A stretch of DNA of 64,000 nt from Elusimicrobiota bacterium (GTDB lineage: Bacteria; Elusimicrobiota; Elusimicrobia; JACQPE01). Every line of letters starts with the position of its first letter. Position 1 is the first letter of the stretch. Location: the NCBI GenBank assembly GCA_016180815.1, contig JACPAN010000015.1, forward strand, positions 62,001 to 126,000, given 5' to 3'. The position numbers were made by a program, and so were the translations under genes. The notes beneath the pieces are model-generated. The model was not told the DNA's origin. It ran no database searches and saw only the letters and a list, made by a program, of their open reading frames with translations. Of the stretch, positions 8,638 through 16,686 are shown in pieces.

Positions 8638-10719
8638 CTACTCGGTGGGCGGACGCCAGGGGAAAAACTCCTGCTCATTAAGCTGTTTCAAAAGTTTCTG
8701 CTCGGTCTGTTGGGCCAGCCTGAGCCTGATGGTGAAGAAAAATTCCCGGACATCCTTGCGGTGGCGGAAAACGAGGGTGAGAAAAAAATCGTGAAACCCG
8801 GGAACAATGACGAACTCTTTCTCGAACGTTTTGAGCGTTTCCCGTCTGGCGGAAAGCCCGGATACGATTTTAGACACGTAGATGCCCCTCCAGGTCACCT
8901 TAAAAATATGAAATAACGGCAATGATAGATTCGCGGTGACGGCCGGCATCACAATCCTGGGATCCGAATTGGCCCATTGAAAATTCCCCGTCACCATTTG
9001 ACGGCCGGCGGCCTGGGTCAAGGTGACCGTGTGCGTGTATTTTCTGTTGAACACTTCGTAAGTCGTGCCTAGGTTCCAGCTCGAACCGATCAACGGCGAC
9101 AGCGACAATGTCCCCCACACAGGATCAAGGTTCTGGGTCCAATGGATCAATTTTGTTCCCGGGATCGTGGGAAAGTTATAGCCGGTTCGCGCGTAAATAT
9201 TGGCGTTCCAAAAAGGCAGGCGGCTCATTTGCTGGGCGTCAAGTTTTTTCTGAGCCACGCCCCGGTCGGCGGCCTGGGTATCCTGTCTTAGGCTGTCTTT
9301 TTCCGAACGCAGCCGGTGCGTGTACGTAAACGAAAGGTCGAGGATGTCATGCGGAGCCATGCGCAAGCTGGCATTGCCGCCGTAGCCGCTTTGCTTGGTC
9401 GAACGCAAATCAGTGAGCGAAAGCGCGCTCTGATAACTGTGATCGAAAAACGCGCCGATGGTTCCGTTGATGAACGAAACAAACGGCATCCCCCAGGGAC
9501 GAAAAACGCTGGCCGAGCCCGTATCCTGCCAACGATCAAAAGGCAGTTCTTCAAAACTGCTTCGCGAACGCATGCGCGCCAGCGTTGTATTGCCCTGAAT
9601 AAAAAGAAGCCCGCCGGCCAAAGGCTGCGGATGTAAAACTCCCTCCAACCCGGGCAAAGTCTGCGTCGTGCTGCGGAAACGCCCTTCCTTTTGATCAAAC
9701 CCCCAGATATCGCTGTAGAAAGAACGAATTTGAAAATTTCTTCGGCTCCAGCTCACGGCCATTGAGGAATTCAGCGCGGGCATGACGCGCTCGGGGTTGT
9801 CCTTGTTATAAAGATTATTGAAGGCCGGATCCCGCTGATACCGAAACGTGCCTTGCGTAGACAAGCCGGGCACGATTTCATAATAACCGTCGCCGCGCGC
9901 ATCCCATTGACGCAAGCCGCTGGGCTCCCTAATCGTGTAAAGGTACAGGGAGCCTTTTCTGCTCTCCGACTCACGAAAAAGAAACTCCGGACCGCCGCCG
10001 ATGCCCAATTTGCCGAAATAATCGACATGAGTCCGCAGATAAAGCTTGTCCCCGGCCAGCGGGAACGCGATCACGGAACGCAGAAATTGCCCGTCGCGGC
10101 CGTTTTGCCCGGGGTTTAAATACAGCGTGGGCCGCGCTTTCTGGGTCAAGGACTTCGTGTAATACGGCCAATACCAAAAAGGCACCGGGCCGATGTGAAA
10201 AACCGCATGTTGAAATGCGGCTTTGCGCCCGGGCCGGATCGTCCCTTTCCAGGCCCAGATATGATAGTCAGGATCGAGTTTGTCGCACGAGGTGAATCGG
10301 ACGCGGCGCACATAATACTTTTCTGTGGTTCCCCGAAGGTCCTTGGCCTGGAAGCGCCAAGGTGATTGCTTAAAAACGCCGCGCACGCCGGAGGGCCAAT
10401 GGGCTGTTTCCGAAGAAATATAGGCCTCCAAGTATTCCCCCCTTAACACGATGTTTGGATCGTCAAAAACAACGGAGCCCGTGGCCACGGCAACGCCCGA
10501 ATTAGCGTCATAAACCAACGATTGGCCGCTGACGCTCTGCGACCCGCGGGATAAATTAAACCCGTCCCAAAAATAGACGCGACCCTGTTTCTCATCATGA
10601 ACCAAAACGCCGGCTTCAAAAGGCACGGCTGATGTGGAAAGAACGACCTCCGAAGCTGCTGCGACGCCGGGGCCCAACAAGAGGCCGGCCGCTATCCGGA
10701 CAAATGCCGAGCGCCTCAC
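8638..10719 (-). CDS. lptD: LptD-like outer-membrane LPS assembly protein
   Basis: Predicted outer-membrane barrel with an N-terminal OstA/LptA-type periplasmic domain. A cleavable signal peptide covers about residues 1-23. Residues 25-135 are the OstA-like beta-jellyroll (VYDANSGVAVATGSVVFDD). The LptD-type segment around FTSCDKLDPDYHIWAWKGTI follows, then FHIGPVPFWYWPYYTKSL before a long barrel to the C-terminus. LptD delivers LPS to the cell surface. At 693 residues it is near the usual 750-850. Start codon GTG overlaps the stop of the upstream oxidase gene by 4 bp (GTGA), indicating translational coupling. Confidence 0.8.
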   Translation of the reverse strand: MRRSAFVRIAAGLLLGPGVAAASEVVLSTSAVPFEAGVLVHDEKQGRVYFWDGFNLSRGSQSVSGQSLVYDANSGVAVATGSVVFDDPNIVLRGEYLEAYISSETAHWPSGVRGVFKQSPWRFQAKDLRGTTEKYYVRRVRFTSCDKLDPDYHIWAWKGTIRPGRKAAFQHAVFHIGPVPFWYWPYYTKSLTQKARPTLYLNPGQNGRDGQFLRSVIAFPLAGDKLYLRTHVDYFGKLGIGGGPEFLFRESESRKGSLYLYTIREPSGLRQWDARGDGYYEIVPGLSTQGTFRYQRDPAFNNLYNKDNPERVMPALNSSMAVSWSRRNFQIRSFYSDIWGFDQKEGRFRSTTQTLPGLEGVLHPQPLAGGLLFIQGNTTLARMRSRSSFEELPFDRWQDTGSASVFRPWGMPFVSFINGTIGAFFDHSYQSALSLTDLRSTKQSGYGGNASLRMAPHDILDLSFTYTHRLRSEKDSLRQDTQAADRGVAQKKLDAQQMSRLPFWNANIYARTGYNFPTIPGTKLIHWTQNLDPVWGTLSLSPLIGSSWNLGTTYEVFNRKYTHTVTLTQAAGRQMVTGNFQWANSDPRIVMPAVTANLSLPLFHIFKVTWRGIYVSKIVSGLSARRETLKTFEKEFVIVPGFHDFFLTLVFRHRKDVREFFFTIRLRLAQQTEQKLLKQLNEQEFFPWRPPTE

Positions 10720-11930
10720 GCTGCAAAAGCCGCTGCGGTCCGAGCGATATGCTCGGCAAAAGGAAGCGATGACGTCATCCCCGGAGAAACCGCGTTTAAA
10801 ATATGCACGGACGCGCCCCGGGTTTCCACGACAATATCGTCCACCAATTCGCCCTGGCGATTAACGAGTTGGGCCCGGTTTCCGGCGGAACCCGGAATCA
10901 AATCATCCATCCGGCAACCCTTCACCAGCCTGGCCGCTTCTTGAAAAAAACGCCGCCGTGACAACGAAACGGCCATTTGCCTGCGGGCGGCCTGCCGGAA
11001 CTCGGGGTTGCCCAACATGCGCCAAAAAGGCGCGGTTGCCACCATGGCCAATGTTTCGCCGACATGAATATCCGTCGCGCGGTAGGATTCACGGCCGAAC
11101 GCCAGCACGGCGTTGGGGCCGACGGCCAAGCCGCCGTCTATTTTTTTTGTCCAATGAACGCCGAGAAAAGGATAGCGCGTATCCGGCGCCGGGTAAATCA
11201 TGGAACGGACGCAACCCGCTTTTTCCGGCCGAATCTTATAGTACTCTCCTCGAAACGGAATAATGGCGTAACCCGCGCCCACGCCCAACTGGCGGGCGAT
11301 GACATCCGCGTACAACCCGGCCGCATTGATAAGAATTTTTGAACGCACGCGGGTCGCGCCCGATGGAGAATACACTGCGGCTTCATAACCTTTTCCGGTT
11401 TCTTCAAGACTCGTGATTTTATGCTCATAAAAAAACCGCACGCCCGCCTCGGTTGCCTCGGCTGCCAACCGCCGAACCAACGCGCCGCTGTCCACAATGC
11501 CTCCGGTGGGCGCATGAAGGGCGGCGATGCCCAATGCGTTGGGTTCCAGCGCGCGCAATTCGGACCCGCTTAGCAGCCGAAGCCCCTCCACCCCGTTGTC
11601 CTGTCCCCGTTTCAAGAGCTCTTCAAGAACGGCGATCTCCCGTTGCTCCGCGGCCACCACCAACGTTCCTAAGACCTGCAAAGGAACTTTCCCCTGGGCG
11701 CCCAGCGCGCGCAAGCGGCGATTCCCCTCCACGCATAGCTTGGCTTTGAATGTTCCGGGCTTTTGATTGAACCCGGCATGCACCACACCCGAATTTCGGC
11801 CGCTGGTGTGGCGCGCCGGTCCGGGCTCTTTTTCAAGAACGGCAACGGCCCATTTCGGGCGCTGAAGCGCCAATTCTCTGGCGATCGCCGTGCCGATAAC
11901 GCCGGCGCCCACAACGACGACGTCAAACAT
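10716..11930 (-). CDS. lhgO: L-2-hydroxyglutarate oxidase / FAD-dependent oxidoreductase (LhgO family)
   Basis: FAD enzyme oxidising L-2-hydroxyglutarate or a related 2-hydroxyacid. The FAD-binding motif VVVVGAGVIGTAIA begins the protein, then RHTSGRNSGVVHAGF, which is characteristic of LhgO, and near the C-terminus SPGMTSSLPFAEHIA. The start MFDVVVVGAG at 11930 fits the family best; in-frame GTG (11960) and ATG (11945) codons lie further upstream, so the start could be earlier. Coupled by a 4-bp overlap to the lptD-like gene, a grouping without an obvious functional reason. Confidence 0.88.
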   Translation of the reverse strand: MFDVVVVGAGVIGTAIARELALQRPKWAVAVLEKEPGPARHTSGRNSGVVHAGFNQKPGTFKAKLCVEGNRRLRALGAQGKVPLQVLGTLVVAAEQREIAVLEELLKRGQDNGVEGLRLLSGSELRALEPNALGIAALHAPTGGIVDSGALVRRLAAEATEAGVRFFYEHKITSLEETGKGYEAAVYSPSGATRVRSKILINAAGLYADVIARQLGVGAGYAIIPFRGEYYKIRPEKAGCVRSMIYPAPDTRYPFLGVHWTKKIDGGLAVGPNAVLAFGRESYRATDIHVGETLAMVATAPFWRMLGNPEFRQAARRQMAVSLSRRRFFQEAARLVKGCRMDDLIPGSAGNRAQLVNRQGELVDDIVVETRGASVHILNAVSPGMTSSLPFAEHIARTAAAFAA

Positions 11931-11991
11931 CCTATTGCCGTTCATGTAAAAATGGGTCACGGTATGTGTATGCCTATCAGGTATAGGATTT

Positions 11992-11997
11992 TATAAG
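11992..11997 (+). promoter_or_regulatory. -10 box of the metallopeptidase gene
   Basis: TATAAG lies 8 nt before the ATG at 12006 with no Shine-Dalgarno between, one of several leaderless-type arrangements in this window. Confidence 0.4.
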
Positions 11998-12005
11998 TTA
12001 GGGAT

Positions 12006-12812
12006 ATGAAATTGGTCCGGCCGTATTTTCTCGCAGCGGCGGCTTTTTTTCTGGCGACGCCGGCTTTTGCGCAAACGCAAACCCTCCAAACCCAATGGCG
12101 GCAATCGGAAACGCCTCATTTCAAATTCTTCTATGAAGGCCGGGCCCTGCCGTCGGGACTAAGCATTGGATTCGAACGCCTTCATGGAAAACTCCGCCTG
12201 CACCTGGGGCTTTTGGCTCCCTGGATCGGCAAAGAAAAAATTAATGTTTACCTGTATCAAACCGAAGCGAGTTATAAGGCCGGTGAATTCAAGCCGCCGT
12301 CCTGGTCCAAAGGCGTTTCCCGCTATCAAACCAGAACCGTCGTGCTTTACGAAGACAAAGATCAAGAAGTCTTTTTTCAAACGGCGGTCCATGAAATGAC
12401 CCACCTGCTGTTCACCGGGTTTTTCCGGGAAAAAAATTCGGATGCCCCGCGCTGGTTGGAAGAAGGCATTGCCATGCTCATGGAAGATTTGGCTGGCGCG
12501 GATGAAAAAAACGCGCCCTGGCTGTCCTATATGAAAAGAAAAAATTCTTGGACCCCCCAGGCGCTGGGAGCGTTCATGGGTTCCGAGCCCAAAGAAAGCG
12601 CCTCCAGCAAAGAGGCCGGGGACTGGTACGTTCAGGCTTATTCCATCGGCCGCTTCCTATTCAACCGGGGAAAGCTCCCTTTTAAAGTGTTCTGCGACAA
12701 ATTACGCTCGGGTGAATCGGAAACAAAAGCCTTCTGGTCGGCCTATCGGTACAAGGATGCGCAAGCCCTGCAAACGGCTTGGCTGGACTGGCTCAAACAA
12801 CAACAAAAATAA
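12006..12812 (+). CDS. Secreted gluzincin-type zinc metallopeptidase (DUF1570/peptidase MA-like)
   Basis: Predicted exported protease. A signal peptide ends around APAFAQ (residues 1-22). The zinc site is HEMTH with H129, E130 and H133; the third ligand is probably a Glu in RWLEEGIA (about 152-153), the spacing expected for gluzincins. The sequence before it, VYLYQTEASYKAG, is a strand typical of DUF1570/peptidase MA-like proteins. Length 268 residues. Substrate unknown. It stands alone, divergent from lhgO and followed by a tRNA gene on the opposite strand. Confidence 0.75.
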   Translation: MKLVRPYFLAAAAFFLATPAFAQTQTLQTQWRQSETPHFKFFYEGRALPSGLSIGFERLHGKLRLHLGLLAPWIGKEKINVYLYQTEASYKAGEFKPPSWSKGVSRYQTRTVVLYEDKDQEVFFQTAVHEMTHLLFTGFFREKNSDAPRWLEEGIAMLMEDLAGADEKNAPWLSYMKRKNSWTPQALGAFMGSEPKESASSKEAGDWYVQAYSIGRFLFNRGKLPFKVFCDKLRSGESETKAFWSAYRYKDAQALQTAWLDWLKQQQK

Positions 12813-12820
12813 CTGCGATT

Positions 12821-12907
12821 CGGAAGGGGTGGGATTCGAACCCACGAGGGCTGTTACACCCTACCGGTTTTCAAGACCGGCGCCATCAACCGCTCGGCCA
12901 CCCTTCC
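12821..12907 (-). tRNA. tRNA-Ser (UGA anticodon)
   Basis: The minus strand folds into a class II tRNA. The acceptor is GGAAGGG/CCCTTCC with G discriminator, the anticodon loop is CTTGAAA with anticodon TGA, there is a long variable arm and a T-loop GTTCGAATC. No CCA is encoded. Confidence 0.95.
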
Positions 12908-13081
12908 ACTAAAACCTAACGCCGCGCTTGCGCCCGGACACGGGGACGCCGGCGCAAGACGACAATAAAAATACCCGCAGCGCCGTCGCTCATGTTTTTT
13001 TCCGTCTAAAAAATACGCGCATCGAATTTTCCCCGCTTTGACGTCAAATAGGTAGAATTGATACTAAATTCTAGCTGATCT

Positions 13082-13171
13082 GGAGAGGTGGCCGAGCGGT
13101 TGATGGCGGCGGCTTGCTAAGCCGTTATACGTCGTAAAGGCGTATCGAGGGTTCGAATCCCTCCCTCTCCG
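13082..13171 (+). tRNA. tRNA-Ser (GCU anticodon)
   Basis: Class II tRNA with acceptor GGAGAGG/CCTCTCC and G discriminator, anticodon loop TTGCTAA giving anticodon GCT, a long variable arm (ATACGTCGTAAAGGCGTAT region) and T-loop GTTCGAATC. CCA is not encoded. It lies 29 bp before the next gene and may be its leader. Confidence 0.95.
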
Positions 13172-13199
13172 AAGCAGATCGGCCGACGAGGGGAAATTT

Positions 13200-13622
13200 A
13201 TGGAACTTGATTTCGCTTTTCTCGCGGATTCGGCGGAAGTGACGGGCGGCAAGCTTTATGTTTTAGGCGGCGCTTTCGATACCATCTGGGTCAAAGAGTC
13301 CCCGGTCACCTTACCGCGCATGACGCTGGTCATGCGTTTTCTGATGACCCCGGCTGAAACCGGCCGGGAACATCGCCTTGAAATCATGATTATCGATGAA
13401 GACGGCCGGAAAATCGTCAATCTCTCCAGCGGCATCAATGTGGAACGCGCGCCGAATCTGGGCCCGGGCGTTAAACAATCCGTACCCATTGCCTTGAACT
13501 TTTTCAACACTCGCTTTGAAAAAATCGGCGCCCATGCCATTGAAATTTTAGTCAACGGCACGAGCTTAAAAAGCATCCCGCTTAAAATCCAACAACAGCC
13601 CCTTTCCAGGGCCAATGCCTGA
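13200..13622 (+). CDS. Unknown protein resembling DUF6941
   Basis: A 140-residue soluble protein beginning MELDFAFLADSAEV, with the pattern GGKLYVLGGAFDTIW early on and a beta-rich remainder (HRLEIMIIDEDG, HAIEILVNGT). I associate this N-terminus with the DUF6941 family, which is uncharacterised; the link is from memory and moderate. A GAGGGG Shine-Dalgarno precedes the ATG. The stop overlaps the start of the next gene (TGATG), so they are translated together. Confidence 0.6.
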   Translation: MELDFAFLADSAEVTGGKLYVLGGAFDTIWVKESPVTLPRMTLVMRFLMTPAETGREHRLEIMIIDEDGRKIVNLSSGINVERAPNLGPGVKQSVPIALNFFNTRFEKIGAHAIEILVNGTSLKSIPLKIQQQPLSRANA

Positions 13623-14791
13623 TGCGACCCATCGGGCTTTTATTCGTCGCCCTAGTTTTCATCGCCCGCCCATCGACGGCCACTGAAATCAATCTCCTGG
13701 GCGAAACCGGGCGCTCCAGCCTAGCCGCTGTTCTTAACGAAGAGGAAGACGGCGACGAATTTTCGTTCTGGAGAAACCGCTTCAGTTTTGCTCAAGGCGA
13801 CGATAAAGCCAAACTCCGCTTAACGGCCGAACGTAGACAACGGGAGTATGTGTCGCGAACAAACGATTTCGTCGCCGGCCGGTTGGAACTGGATGCTTGG
13901 CGTAAATCCGCTTGGGCCGGACGAACGCTGAAATGGGGAACCGGCGTCGCCTTCAGCCAAAAATTATTCCGCGCGGCGGCCGCCCGCAATTGGCGGGAAG
14001 GCGGCGGCCGATTTTTCGTCGAAGACATGAACGGCTGGGAAGGCGCTGTTGCCGTCAAACGCTACGATTTCTCCAACGACCGCGACGAAAGCAAATTGGG
14101 CCTGACATTGGGGCGGTCTCTTGAACACGGGCCGTTCAACTTTTCCGGGCGCGTTTTATCCGAGCGCCATTGGGCCGGAGAACGCCTAAAGTTCAAGCAA
14201 GAAGGGCGCGCTTCGGCCGGATGGAAGCCCGGCTTCGCTCATTGGAACAACTCTCATGTTTTAATCAGCGGCGGCCAGCGCGACACAAAGCAACTGGCTG
14301 AAGACCGGGACGACAATATCGATTTTTCCTTCTGGGAATTAGAGTGGCGCAACAGCCACTTCATTCGCCCGGACCACAAAGTTTCCTGGGCGCTGAGCTG
14401 GAAAGAAAAAGACGATAAGGACGGTTTCTTTTCTCATCGCGGCAACAGTTTCCGGGCGGCCTGGGACTGGCATCCGGAACAACGCCTTATTTCCCGGATC
14501 ACTCCGCGAGTCGAATGGAAAAAAATGACGTTCCAGGAACGCCCTCTCTTCAGCTACAGTAAAACAACGGCCGGGCTTGGGCTTGCGGCGCCTCTTCCCG
14601 ACGGCTGGCGGGCCGCCGGCCATGCCGCTTTGGATTTTTATGAATTTCCGGATCAACAGGCCCGCCGCCGAATCCCTTCCGGCGAACTGATCTTGGAGCG
14701 GCCGTTGGGCGACAACGCCGACGTTTCCCTGGGCACCCGCATCAGGCATTCCCTGGCCTCATTTACGGCCAATATCGGTTTTTCGTTTTAA
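13622..14791 (+). CDS. Predicted secreted beta-barrel protein of unknown function
   Basis: A signal peptide spans about residues 1-20 (LLFVALVFIARPSTA). The mature protein has alternating strands rich in Trp, Arg and aromatic residues (RLELDAWRKSAWAGRTLKWG, SWALSWKEKDD) and ends NIGFSF, a terminal Phe as in outer-membrane barrels. At 389 residues it would suit a mid-size barrel. No family recognised. Its start overlaps the stop of the DUF6941-like gene, so the two form a unit; tmRNA follows on the opposite strand 5 bp later. Confidence 0.6.
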   Translation: MRPIGLLFVALVFIARPSTATEINLLGETGRSSLAAVLNEEEDGDEFSFWRNRFSFAQGDDKAKLRLTAERRQREYVSRTNDFVAGRLELDAWRKSAWAGRTLKWGTGVAFSQKLFRAAAARNWREGGGRFFVEDMNGWEGAVAVKRYDFSNDRDESKLGLTLGRSLEHGPFNFSGRVLSERHWAGERLKFKQEGRASAGWKPGFAHWNNSHVLISGGQRDTKQLAEDRDDNIDFSFWELEWRNSHFIRPDHKVSWALSWKEKDDKDGFFSHRGNSFRAAWDWHPEQRLISRITPRVEWKKMTFQERPLFSYSKTTAGLGLAAPLPDGWRAAGHAALDFYEFPDQQARRRIPSGELILERPLGDNADVSLGTRIRHSLASFTANIGFSF

Positions 14792-14796
14792 AACAG

Positions 14797-15153
14797 TGGA
14801 GGTGGCCGGAATCGAACCGGCGTCCGAAAGCCTCACCCCGCAACATTTACAGGTTTAGTCCCCAGTTATACTTCGCGACCCCCCTGGGAACGGGGTTGAC
14901 CGCGAAGGCGCCTTATGTTGTCGGAAGCGGCCGGAGGCTGCTTGACTCACCGATTCCCTAGCCTTCTAAATGACGCTCTGACCGGGCTAGAAGGCGTTAC
15001 CCGGGGAGCGCAGGCTGAACCGCGGTTTAAGCGGCAGCCCAAGCGTACCCGACGTTATCGGCAGGTACAGTTTTGGCCGATTTTTACCTAGCCTCGGCCA
15101 ACTAGGACCTGAAGTTGCGTAGGATCCGCTCCCGTCGAACCCTGTGCACCCCC
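14797..15153 (-). ncRNA. ssrA: Transfer-messenger RNA (tmRNA)
   Basis: Rescues stalled ribosomes by adding a degradation tag. The 5' end GGGGGTG pairs with CACCTCC at the 3' end (one G-U pair) plus an A discriminator, and the T-arm is GGTTCGATTCC. The 5' half carries the conserved GGGTTCGACGGG. A tag reading frame runs from GCC at 15077 to TAA at 15027 and gives AKTVPADNVGYAWAAA, ending in AAA rather than the usual LAA. CCA is not encoded. Length 357 nt. Confidence 0.93.
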
Positions 15154-15198
15154 GCGCTCATCCCGAAAAAGAAGGAGGGCGGGAATTCACAATCATTC

Positions 15199-16452
15199 TT
15201 ATTTTAACAAGGAAAAGGGTGGTGGCCAGGAGAGGATTCGAACCTCCGTAGGGCATGGCCCGCCGGTTTTACAGACCGGTGCATTTAGCCGCTCTGCCAC
15301 CTGGCCGAAACTGCTAAACCCCCTGATTTCCAGGGGATTTTCTAAATCTTTTCCGCTCCCGTCACTAGCGCTTTTTGCTCCAGGTGGCATTAGGGTGTCT
15401 TTTTGAGAAGTAATTTCAACATTCCCTAAGCCTCCCAGGCTGTCTAAAACCCGAACGGCGCGCGCCTTATGCTCCGGCGAAAGATGCGCGTAACGCTGAG
15501 TCATTCGAAAACCGCTTTTGTGTCCCAGAAGCTCCCCGATCGTGGAAAGATCGATACCGCGCATCACGAGTTGCGATGCGAACGTATGCCTTAAATCGTG
15601 AAATCGAAAATCCCGGATGCCGGAGAGCTTGAGGGCCTTCTCAAACTGCGTCCTAATCCTACCAAAACGGCTCTCTTTTTTTCCCTTGCCGCTGACAAAC
15701 ACATAGGGTGAGTCCGGTTGTTTTACAACCGCCCGCAGAATTCGCATGAGCGGAAGGCTCATGGGAATAACCCTGGCCCCCTTGTTTTTGCTGTCCCGCA
15801 CGAAAATGAGCCCATTTTTAAAATCCACGTCGTCCCAGGCCAGATTCAATATCTCTCCCAATCTCATGCCCGAATGAATCGCGCAGATAACAATGGGGCG
15901 CAACCACTCGCAGGAGCACGAAACCAAAGAGGCAATGTCCCCTGCTTCCAAAAATCTGGTTCGCATATTGTTTTCCTTAAAAAACGGAACCGCCCTGACC
16001 GGATTTTCCTTGGCCTTGCCCCAAACCACAGCCCTCGAATACATAGTTTTTAAAACGGAAAGTTCGCGGTTGACACGTGCGCCGGAAACCTCCGTGCGCC
16101 GGACGGCTTTGTACCCCTCGATTTTAAGCGGCGTTATTTCGTCAAGAAAGCAGTTTCCAAAATGCCCCATGAGCTTATTCAAGATAATCTCATCATCGCG
16201 CCACGAACGCTTGTTGGGCTTGGCATGATTTTCTATATATAAAGCGATCATTTCCGCTAACGGAATACGCGCCTCTTTGACCTTGCCCAAAAACCGGCCC
16301 TCCGCTATCTCAACAATGCGCTTTTTCAAAATTTTCTGGGCCACAGTTTTATTGGGTCCGGCTTTTTCGCGAATTCTCCTGCCGTTAAAAACGTAATCAA
16401 TGTAAAAATCCCAACAACCGCCGGTCTTATTCCACTTTCTGTAAACCGCCAT
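15199..16452 (-). CDS. int: Tyrosine recombinase/integrase whose 3' end runs through tRNA-Tyr
   Basis: Site-specific recombinase of the integrated element. Residues 1-60 look like an arm-binding domain, about 65-160 a core-binding SAM-like domain, and about 165-335 the catalytic domain with R197, H285-x-x-R288, H311 and nucleophile Y321. After about residue 340 the sequence is no longer catalytic. Residues from about 383 onward are the in-frame translation of tRNA-Tyr (GQVAERLNAPVCKTGG) and the stop lies beyond the tRNA at 15199. The att core is therefore inside the gene. It is 9 bp downstream of the excisionase-like gene. Confidence 0.95.
   Translation of the reverse strand: MAVYRKWNKTGGCWDFYIDYVFNGRRIREKAGPNKTVAQKILKKRIVEIAEGRFLGKVKEARIPLAEMIALYIENHAKPNKRSWRDDEIILNKLMGHFGNCFLDEITPLKIEGYKAVRRTEVSGARVNRELSVLKTMYSRAVVWGKAKENPVRAVPFFKENNMRTRFLEAGDIASLVSCSCEWLRPIVICAIHSGMRLGEILNLAWDDVDFKNGLIFVRDSKNKGARVIPMSLPLMRILRAVVKQPDSPYVFVSGKGKKESRFGRIRTQFEKALKLSGIRDFRFHDLRHTFASQLVMRGIDLSTIGELLGHKSGFRMTQRYAHLSPEHKARAVRVLDSLGGLGNVEITSQKDTLMPPGAKSASDGSGKDLENPLEIRGFSSFGQVAERLNAPVCKTGGPCPTEVRILSWPPPFSLLK
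15220..15306 (-). tRNA. tRNA-Tyr (GUA anticodon), rebuilt by element integration
   Basis: Minus-strand class II tRNA: acceptor GGCCAGG/CCTGGCC, discriminator A at 15223 and an encoded CCA at 15220-15222. The anticodon loop is CTGTAAA (GTA), followed by a variable arm and T-loop GTTCGAATC. Its 5' half, from the anticodon loop to the acceptor, is identical to a copy at 36573-36611 and belongs to the att repeat. The whole tRNA lies inside the integrase reading frame, so its present promoter must come from the element. Confidence 0.95.
15268..15307 (+). repeat. Attachment-site direct repeat, tRNA-proximal end
   Basis: A 40-bp segment identical to 36573-36612. It starts in the anticodon loop and covers the whole 5' half of tRNA-Tyr. 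Bases at both edges differ between copies (15267 T against A; 15308 A against C), which defines the core. The copies are 21,305 bp apart. Confidence 0.92.
15380..15410 (+). repeat. Element-end repeat, left copy (possible integrase arm site)
   Basis: 31 bp matching 36454-36484 with two mismatches, in direct orientation, 73 bp inside the att core. The first ten bases, CCAGGTGGCA, also equal the 5' end of tRNA-Tyr. This copy is inside the integrase coding sequence. Confidence 0.7.
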
Positions 16453-16461
16453 AGCTAGATT

Positions 16462-16677
16462 TTACCTCCTGCGAGAGCTTTCATAATCAAATGGTTCAAC
16501 GCTCTGCTCCTTAATCCAGCAGTCGATTCTTTCCAAATCAAAACGCACGGCGCGGCCAACCTTGACGAAGGGAATGGTCCGTTCATGAATATGCTGATAA
16601 ATGGAGCCCTTGGTCATGCCCAGATAAGAAGCCGCCTCATCAACCGTTAAAAGCCGCTTCGTTGTCCTATCTTCCAT
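16462..16677 (-). CDS. Excisionase-like helix-turn-helix protein
   Basis: A 71-residue DNA-binding protein of the HTH_17/excisionase type: LLTVDEAASYLGMTKGSIYQH is the helix-turn-helix and IPFVKVGRAVRFDLERIDCWI the following wing. Such proteins bind attachment sites and direct integrases towards excision, or act as small repressors. It lies 9 bp upstream of the integrase and 9 bp downstream of the replication-relaxation-like gene, so all three are probably one transcript. Confidence 0.85.
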   Translation of the reverse strand: MEDRTTKRLLTVDEAASYLGMTKGSIYQHIHERTIPFVKVGRAVRFDLERIDCWIKEQSVEPFDYESSRRR

Positions 16678-16686
16678 ATTGCGCTT

